Of a stretch of DNA of 50,880 bases, positions 43,580 to 50,880 are shown piece by piece. The position numbers and the translations under genes were made by a program. This DNA comes from Akkermansia muciniphila (GTDB lineage: Bacteria > Verrucomicrobiota > Verrucomicrobiia > Verrucomicrobiales > Akkermansiaceae), in assembly GCA_004557455.1 (NCBI GenBank), contig SFDX01000018.1, forward strand, positions 1 through 50,880, written 5' to 3'. The notes below the pieces were generated by a model that worked only from the letters and a program-made list of their open reading frames with translations, was not told the DNA's origin and searched no databases. Numbering within the stretch: the first letter of the stretch is position 1; every line of letters starts with the position of its first letter.

Positions 43580-43746
43580 GCCGCAGAGCATACCACAAGA
43601 AGTGGCAGCATAAAAGCTTTTTTACCGCCATATCTTGATCTCATCGGCCCGAAGGCGGATTGCACGTTTTTAAGATGGGCTTATTGTTTTGCAGCAAGAA
43701 GTATCCCGAGCGTCAAACTTTTAGCTTGAAGGATTCTAATTTTTGC

Positions 43747-43776
43747 TTGACACGGGACGCATCGCAGTGATAGAAT
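43747..43776 (+). promoter_or_regulatory. Rubrerythrin promoter
   Basis: A perfect TTGACA (43747-43752), 18 bp, TAGAAT (43771-43776; 5 of 6). The leader before ATG 43830 is about 45 bases. Confidence 0.75.
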
Positions 43777-43829
43777 AGGGCCGACCCCGAGTGGGCCGAC
43801 ATTTCATTAACCATACACACAATACAGCC

Positions 43830-44375
43830 ATGAAATACCGTTGCACCGTTTGCGGTGAGATCATCGAGAGTGATACCATGCCGGAGGTTTGTCCGGTTTG
43901 CAAGGCCAAGACCTTCGAGCCCGTCGAGGAGGGCGAGAAGAAGTACGCCTGCGAGCACGAGGTGGGCATTGCCCGCAAGACCACCGACGACAAGGAGGTT
44001 CTGGAGGGCCTTGAGGCTCACTTCACCGGCGAGTGCTGCGAGGTGGGCATGTACCTGGCCATGAGCCGCGTTGCCGAGCGTGAGGGTTATCCCGAGATCG
44101 CCGATGCCTTCAAGCGCTACGCCTTCGAGGAGGCTGAGCACGCCGCCAAGTTCGCCGAGCTCCTCGGTGATGTTGTCACCCCCTGCACCAAGAAGAACCT
44201 GGAGCTGCGCGCTGCCGCTGAGTTCGGCGCCTGCGCCGGCAAGCTCGCCATCGCCACCCGCGCCAAGAAGCTCAACCTGGACGCCATCCACGACACCGTT
44301 CACGAGATGGCTAAGGATGAGGCTCGCCACGGCAAGGGCTTCGACGGCCTGCTGAAGCGCTACTTCGGCAAGTAA
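43830..44375 (+). CDS. Reverse rubrerythrin (N-terminal rubredoxin domain)
   Basis: A 181-residue iron protein. The rubredoxin-like domain comes first, with Cys 5, 8, 21 and 24 (YRCTVCG and VCPVCKA). The ferritin-like di-iron domain follows, with ligand motifs in HFTGECCEVGMYLAMS, FEEAEHAAKF and MAKDEARHGKGFDGLL. In classical rubrerythrin the order is the opposite, so this is the reverse type, known in anaerobes as a peroxidase that detoxifies hydrogen peroxide with electrons from NADH via reductases. It has its own strong promoter and is followed by a perfect 10-bp hairpin before the DpnI-like gene. Codon use looks highly biased, suggesting high expression. Confidence 0.93.
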   Translation: MKYRCTVCGEIIESDTMPEVCPVCKAKTFEPVEEGEKKYACEHEVGIARKTTDDKEVLEGLEAHFTGECCEVGMYLAMSRVAEREGYPEIADAFKRYAFEEAEHAAKFAELLGDVVTPCTKKNLELRAAAEFGACAGKLAIATRAKKLNLDAIHDTVHEMAKDEARHGKGFDGLLKRYFGK

Positions 44376-44403
44376 GCCCTGCGCTTTCCGCAAGAATTCT
44401 CCC

Positions 44404-44430
44404 GGGCGGCACCACGAAACGGTGCCGCCC
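44404..44430 (+). terminator. Hairpin after rubrerythrin, in front of the DpnI-like gene
   Basis: GGGCGGCACC (44404-44413) and GGTGCCGCCC (44421-44430) form a perfect 10-bp stem with a 7-base loop. No strong U tract follows, so it may attenuate rather than fully stop transcription. It ends 17 bases before ATG 44448. Confidence 0.65.
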
Positions 44431-44447
44431 GATTTGCAATGCGCATC

Positions 44448-45221
44448 ATGACGGAGGAAGCTGTACTACGCTTGGATACGAGCTTGGCCGAGGGATACAC
44501 CTCCGCCCCGCAGAGGGTTCGCGTGATGACAGAGCACTGGGTGGGGCTGCATGTACCTTGCCCCGCCTGCGGAGGGCATCTGGTTCATTACCCGAATAAT
44601 CGGAAGGTGGCGGATTTCTTCTGCCCGAGCTGCAGGCTGGACTTCGAGTTGAAGAGCGGAAAAGGACCGATGCAGCCGCGGGTGCCGGACGGGGCTTACG
44701 ACAGCATGGTGGGGCGTATCCGTTCCTCCTCTGCGCCGGCTTTTTTCTTTCTGCAATACGATACAGCTCTGAATATTCGAAACCTCTTCGTCACTCCTCC
44801 GCATTTTCTGACGGAGCAGATCATCGAGCGGCGTGCCCCCTTGAGTGATACGTCTCGGCGTGCCGGCTGGGTGGGGTGTAACATTATTACGGATCATATC
44901 CCCTCCGGCGGACGCATCTTTTATGTACGAGACGGGGAGCGCCGACCCATGGAGGAGGTACGGGCACAGTATCATTCTACCGCCTTCCTGTCAGGACAGA
45001 GCGTACGCGGCCGCGGCTGGTTGGTCAGCATGATGGCATGCATTGAAGAGTTGCCCGACCGCTGTTTCTCGTTGGCAGACCTCTACCGCTTTGTGCCCCG
45101 ACTGCAGGCGCAGTTCCCGCGCAACCGGCATATCGAGGATAAAATACGACAGCAGCTTCAGGTTCTGCGCGATAATGGTTACCTGATCTTTGAGGGACGG
45201 GGAATGTATCGGCGCGTCTAG
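44448..45221 (+). CDS. DpnI-like methyl-directed type II restriction endonuclease
   Basis: A 257-residue protein resembling DpnI along its whole length. The catalytic set is D56, E67 and K69 in VADFFCPSCRLDFELKSGKG, the same spacing as D53/E64/K66 in DpnI as I recall it. Four Cys (38, 41, 59, 62) fit the zinc site. The segments FFLQYDTALNIRNLFV and SRRAGWVGCNI, and the C-terminal winged helix IRQQLQVLRDNGYLIFEGRG, also match. DpnI cuts GATC when the adenine is methylated and needs no protective methylase; none is encoded here. ATG 44448 or ATG 44439 could be the start. No own promoter is evident, so expression may depend on readthrough from rubrerythrin. The stop is interlocked with the converging acyltransferase gene at CTAG. 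Confidence 0.9.
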   Translation: MTEEAVLRLDTSLAEGYTSAPQRVRVMTEHWVGLHVPCPACGGHLVHYPNNRKVADFFCPSCRLDFELKSGKGPMQPRVPDGAYDSMVGRIRSSSAPAFFFLQYDTALNIRNLFVTPPHFLTEQIIERRAPLSDTSRRAGWVGCNIITDHIPSGGRIFYVRDGERRPMEEVRAQYHSTAFLSGQSVRGRGWLVSMMACIEELPDRCFSLADLYRFVPRLQAQFPRNRHIEDKIRQQLQVLRDNGYLIFEGRGMYRRV

Positions 45222-46288
45222 GGTTTCCCCGGTTTATCCCCCGTCAGGGCGATGACGCGCATGAAGTTCGGGAACAGGCGGCGAAGAAGAACGAAGAGGC
45301 CCAAGGAGATGAGGAGAATGGCAAAGGGAACCCAGAGGGCCTCCGTGCGGGTGATGACGCCGCGGTAGTTGCCGGTAAGGGCAACCATGAAGAACTTGAG
45401 GAGGATATAGTGCGTGACGTAAACGAAGAAGGCGGCAGGCCCCCATGCCGCTACAAAGCGACAGAAGCGCGGCAGGTAGCGTTGGCAGAGGCAACCGATG
45501 CTCATGATGGTGGCCGTACCGAGCAGGACGAGAGCACTGCTCATGATGGGCGGGTTGAAGTGGGTGTGGTAGACAATCGGCAGCAGCACCGAAGACCCGA
45601 CCACCGGCACCCAGGCATATTCGCAGAGCCATGACGTGAGCCGCGCGGGGTCCGCATGACGGCGCAGCAGCAGCCCGAGGCTGTAGAAGCCTGCGGCAAG
45701 CACGCTTTCATACAGGCGATAGGGCAGCCACTCCACTCCATCCGTGCGGCACTGCTTCTCAGCGCACTCGGCATCGGCGTGGCACAACACATCGGAAGCG
45801 GCAAAAACAATGAGGATGAGCGGTACCATCATGCGGGAGGGGATGCGCTGCAACAGCCCGCTGAAGAGGGTGATGATGAGCAGCGTGCGCATGAACCACA
45901 GCGGCACGTTGCTGAAGGAGTAGTACACCCAACGCTTGAACCCGCACTCGTCCTGCAGAACCTCCCAGCTGATGCAGCTGAAATCCCCGGCGGCCAGCGC
46001 CTCCCGATTCAACAGGGGTACCAGCAGGAGCGTGGCCACCACGGCCCAGAACAGGAAAGGCCACAGCAGGTGCCCGATGCGGCGGAAGTCGATCCACTGT
46101 CCCTCGCGCATGCGGTGGGTGAAGTAGCCCGCCATCAGGAAGAAAAAGAAGATGAGGCTGCGGTAGTTGAAGAGGTCCGCAAAAAAGTTGATGCTACCGC
46201 CGTAGCGCTCCGTGTGGCGCACAATGACGAAAAACGCAGCATACACGCGACAGAAGTCAATCCAGAGGATGCGGGGTTGTGCGGGCAT
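45218..46288 (-). CDS. Acyltransferase 3 family membrane protein
   Basis: A 356-residue integral membrane protein with about ten hydrophobic helices. The N-terminus ILWIDFCRVYAAFFVIVRHT carries the Asp and the R-H pair typical of acyltransferase-3 proteins; FFFFLMAGYFTHR and PLWFMRTLL are further family segments. Members O-acylate surface polysaccharides, lipids or peptidoglycan. The acceptor is not predictable. It lies 26 bases after pssA and probably forms the last gene of an alaS-pssA-acyltransferase transcript. Confidence 0.85.
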   Translation of the reverse strand: MPAQPRILWIDFCRVYAAFFVIVRHTERYGGSINFFADLFNYRSLIFFFFLMAGYFTHRMREGQWIDFRRIGHLLWPFLFWAVVATLLLVPLLNREALAAGDFSCISWEVLQDECGFKRWVYYSFSNVPLWFMRTLLIITLFSGLLQRIPSRMMVPLILIVFAASDVLCHADAECAEKQCRTDGVEWLPYRLYESVLAAGFYSLGLLLRRHADPARLTSWLCEYAWVPVVGSSVLLPIVYHTHFNPPIMSSALVLLGTATIMSIGCLCQRYLPRFCRFVAAWGPAAFFVYVTHYILLKFFMVALTGNYRGVITRTEALWVPFAILLISLGLFVLLRRLFPNFMRVIALTGDKPGKP

Positions 46289-46314
46289 GCTGCGTTGTTT
46301 CGCGGTGAGAGTTT

Positions 46315-47163
46315 TCAGGACTGGGGAGGCGACGGCTGGTCATCCTCGGCGGCCTCGATGGCGCGGCGCATACGACGCGTCAGGAAGGGGCGTACGATGA
46401 GACCGTACAGGAGGTAGAACAGGAAGATGACGGCCGGGGCAATCCAGGGGAAGACGATCAGGGCCACCACGGAGAGAATGGCCATGAGCATCGCCATGAT
46501 TGTGCCGCGCTTCTCGAAGTTCACGTGCTTGAAGCTCGGGTAGATCACGCGGCTCATCATCAGCAGGGAGACCACCGTCATGCAGATGGCCATGGTGACC
46601 TGCCAGATGAACGCAATCTCCAGATTGCGATTGCAGGTGAGGTCGATGACGAGGTACATGGTGCTCACCACGGCGCCGGCGGCCATCGGTACGGGCAGGC
46701 CGACGAAGTCCATGCTCTGGTTTTCCTTCTTGGGGGCGGCGGCCATGCAGTTGAACCGCGCCAGGCGCAGGGCCGCGCAGAGTAGGTAGAGCACGGCAAT
46801 CGCATCGCCCAAGTAGGGTACGGGCAGTTTGAAGAGCACCGCACGCGCCAGCAACATGGCGGGGGCAATGCCGAAGGAGACGACGTCCGCAATGGAGTCG
46901 AACTCGCGACCGAAGGGGCCGTCGCTCTTGCACATGCGCGCCACGCGACCGTCCAGGAGGTCGAAGATGCAGGCGGCGAAGATGAAGTAGGTGGCCTGCT
47001 GATAGCAGTCGAAGGCCTCCGGGGTTCCGTCGCCGAGCTTCATCCCCTTGAAGATGGTGAGGATGGCGAAGAAGCCGCACAGGAGGTTGCCTGCCGTAAG
47101 CATGTTCGGCAGGATGGGAATTTTAGGTTCGTCCGGGTAAACCGGCATTTGGTTATTTGCCAT
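46315..47163 (-). CDS. pssA: CDP-diacylglycerol-serine O-phosphatidyltransferase
   Basis: A 282-residue membrane enzyme of the CDP-alcohol phosphatidyltransferase family. The full active-site motif D-G-x2-A-R-x8-G-x3-D-x3-D is at residues 71-93 (D71, G72, A75, R76, G85, D89, D93). The N-terminus IPILPNMLTAGNLLCGFFAI and about eight hydrophobic helices match the PssA subtype that makes phosphatidylserine, the precursor of phosphatidylethanolamine. A phosphatidylglycerophosphate synthase is less likely. It starts 15 bases after the alaS stop, so it is in the same operon. Confidence 0.88.
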   Translation of the reverse strand: MANNQMPVYPDEPKIPILPNMLTAGNLLCGFFAILTIFKGMKLGDGTPEAFDCYQQATYFIFAACIFDLLDGRVARMCKSDGPFGREFDSIADVVSFGIAPAMLLARAVLFKLPVPYLGDAIAVLYLLCAALRLARFNCMAAAPKKENQSMDFVGLPVPMAAGAVVSTMYLVIDLTCNRNLEIAFIWQVTMAICMTVVSLLMMSRVIYPSFKHVNFEKRGTIMAMLMAILSVVALIVFPWIAPAVIFLFYLLYGLIVRPFLTRRMRRAIEAAEDDQPSPPQS

Positions 47164-47178
47164 GGTAATGATGGTGGT

Positions 47179-49992
<2,814 letters not shown>

Positions 49993-50033
49993 ATTTGGGA
50001 CGAAATTCACGCGAATGCGTGTTTGCTCGCCCC

Positions 50034-50062
50034 ATTATACCCCACCCCGCCCCCGCTGTAAA
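50034..50062 (-). promoter_or_regulatory. alaS promoter with G-rich spacer
   Basis: On the minus strand TTTACA (50062-50057), a 17-bp spacer with 14 G residues, and a perfect TATAAT (50039-50034). The leader to ATG 49992 is about 35 bases. Confidence 0.75.
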
Positions 50063-50148
50063 GCCTAATCCATAGGAGCTTTCGGCCTTTTAAGGTATAG
50101 TAGCACAGATTTCAAAAGGAACTTGAATAATCAGCCTTGATTGAATCA

Positions 50149-50187
50149 GCCTGATGGGCCAAAATACGGCACTCCGTCAAATCAGGC
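50149..50187. repeat. Inverted repeat upstream of alaS
   Basis: GCCTGAT (50149-50155) and ATCAGGC (50181-50187) enclose a smaller ACGG-CACT-CCGT hairpin. The function is unknown; it lies in AT-richer DNA between alaS and the transposase fragment. Confidence 0.35.
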
Positions 50188-50228
50188 GCGCAAAATCGGG
50201 ACTCGTCCGCTGCCGAAGCTTGAAAAAA

Positions 50229-50309
50229 GAGGTGCATCATTCCCGGAATCATGGTGTAATGCCTTGTGATAAAAATTCCGATGATTCACTTCAGGGGATG
50301 GCGCACCTC
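50229..50309. repeat. Nested inverted repeat next to the transposase fragment
   Basis: GAGGTGC (50229-50235) pairs with GCACCTC (50303-50309), and CGGAAT (50244-50249) with ATTCCG (50275-50280). It could be a decayed IS end or a hairpin in the former leader of the transposase. Confidence 0.4.
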
Positions 50310-50878
50310 CGGGAGCTATTGTAAGCAAAACGCGATTACTGTCAAGTACGAAATCGCAAAAAAACGCTGTTTTCCGCTGTCCGCATTGCAAAGCACGCAT
50401 TCAGCGAAGGGGAACGAAGTGGCTCACATTTATTGACACCCCCATAAATGAGTACGATGTCCGTCTCGTCGTAGAGGCTCCTCGCGGTTACTGTCCTCAT
50501 TACCGTCAGTACATGGTCCTGCGGCCCACAGAAGTTCATCCAACGCGTAGAATGACAATCCGACTCATCAATACAATCGCACGATGGATGAAAGAGGCGA
50601 GTGCGGCCCTGGTTGCAAAACAACTGCGATTGTCGGAGAGTACTGTGTTGAGGGCAGACAAGGACGCCCTTACTTTTGCTGACAAGAAGGCTCCGATCAA
50701 TATGAACAAAAGAAACTTTATTACTTCGGCAATGAATGTTTGTCGTCAGCGGCATACGCCACCTTCGGATGCTGGAATAGCTTGGCCACCGTTGTCGGAT
50801 CCTGGCTTCTTTTTTTCATATGCGCAACGACCTGCTCCTTCAGTTTGCTGCTGCCTCGTGCGGGAGCTCCCCGGTTGA
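50285..50878 (+). pseudogene. Decayed ISL3-type transposase N-terminal fragment
   Basis: An open frame runs from 50285 to a TGA at 50876. Translated, it contains a zinc-ribbon start (FRCPHCKARIQRRG), then RLVVEAPRGYCPHYRQYMVLRP, then an HTH-like segment (LVAKQLRLSESTVLRADKD). These match the N-terminal layout of ISL3-family (IS204/IS1001/IS1165) transposases. Signs of decay: the second CxxC has lost its last Cys (CPHY), there is no plausible start codon with a Shine-Dalgarno sequence, and after about 50680 the sequence no longer looks like the DDE domain before the stop. The window ends just after it, so a frame-shifted continuation beyond 50880 cannot be excluded. Confidence 0.6.
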
Positions 50879-50880
50879 GG

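Overview
The window reads as chromosome from a Verrucomicrobiota bacterium, probably a gut-type Akkermansiaceae relative. This is inferred from a PEP-CTERM sorting signal in a LamG-like secreted protein, a GH110 alpha-1,3-galactosidase, a secreted GH2 beta-galactosidase with CBM32-like modules, a reverse rubrerythrin, and GC-rich core genes separated by AT-richer accessory islands. No 16S rRNA gene or other taxonomic marker is present, so the lineage call is an inference.

Layout, left to right. 1-480: the tail of an AT-rich Sel1-repeat protein. 676-6220: housekeeping genes hpf(-), carB(+), rnhC(-) and an HU/IHF gene(+), with clear hairpins between or after units. 6330-12342: a tRNA-Lys with its own promoter and terminator, followed directly by a complete type I restriction-modification operon hsdM-hsdS-hsdR. 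12343-13513: an AT-rich patch with two copies of a 13-bp palindrome and a PEP-CTERM protein. 13724-17975 (minus): a lone receiver protein, a DASS-type Na+/anion symporter with an unusual duplicated insertion, and the GH110 enzyme. 18078-23135 (mostly plus): an M42 aminopeptidase, queE(-), a low-molecular-weight phosphatase and the nrnA-truB-ribF operon. 23215-28184: a 39-codon small gene, a relict insertion-sequence end and the large GH2/CBM32 beta-galactosidase. 28448-30074: purN(-) and hemC(+).

30071-36166 (minus): a four-gene YejABE/Opp-type peptide importer whose genes overlap or abut by a few bases and whose two permeases carry extra periplasmic insertions, one resembling MORN_2 repeats. 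36242-36439: a 65-residue membrane protein. 36651-42558: an RND efflux operon whose periplasmic adaptor is two complete adaptor units fused in one polypeptide, followed by an AcrB-like pump and a MarR regulator. An AT-rich 16-bp palindrome sits just upstream of the operon promoter. 42552-43579 (minus): nrdR coupled to an unknown protein. 43830-45221: reverse rubrerythrin and a DpnI-like endonuclease. 45218-49992 (minus): alaS-pssA-acyltransferase. 50285-50878: a decayed ISL3-type transposase fragment.

Two features recur across unrelated genes. First, many promoters (TTGACA/TTGCCA, 17 bp, TAtaaT) place the -10 box only 6-9 bases before the start codon, implying leaderless or nearly leaderless mRNAs. 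Second, several promoters have a very G-rich 17-bp spacer. Defence is represented by both a type I system, which would modify its own target, and a DpnI-like enzyme, whose known relative cuts methylated DNA. Envelope and carbohydrate functions (GH110, GH2, peptide importer, RND pump) fit a host-associated, mucin-exposed life style.
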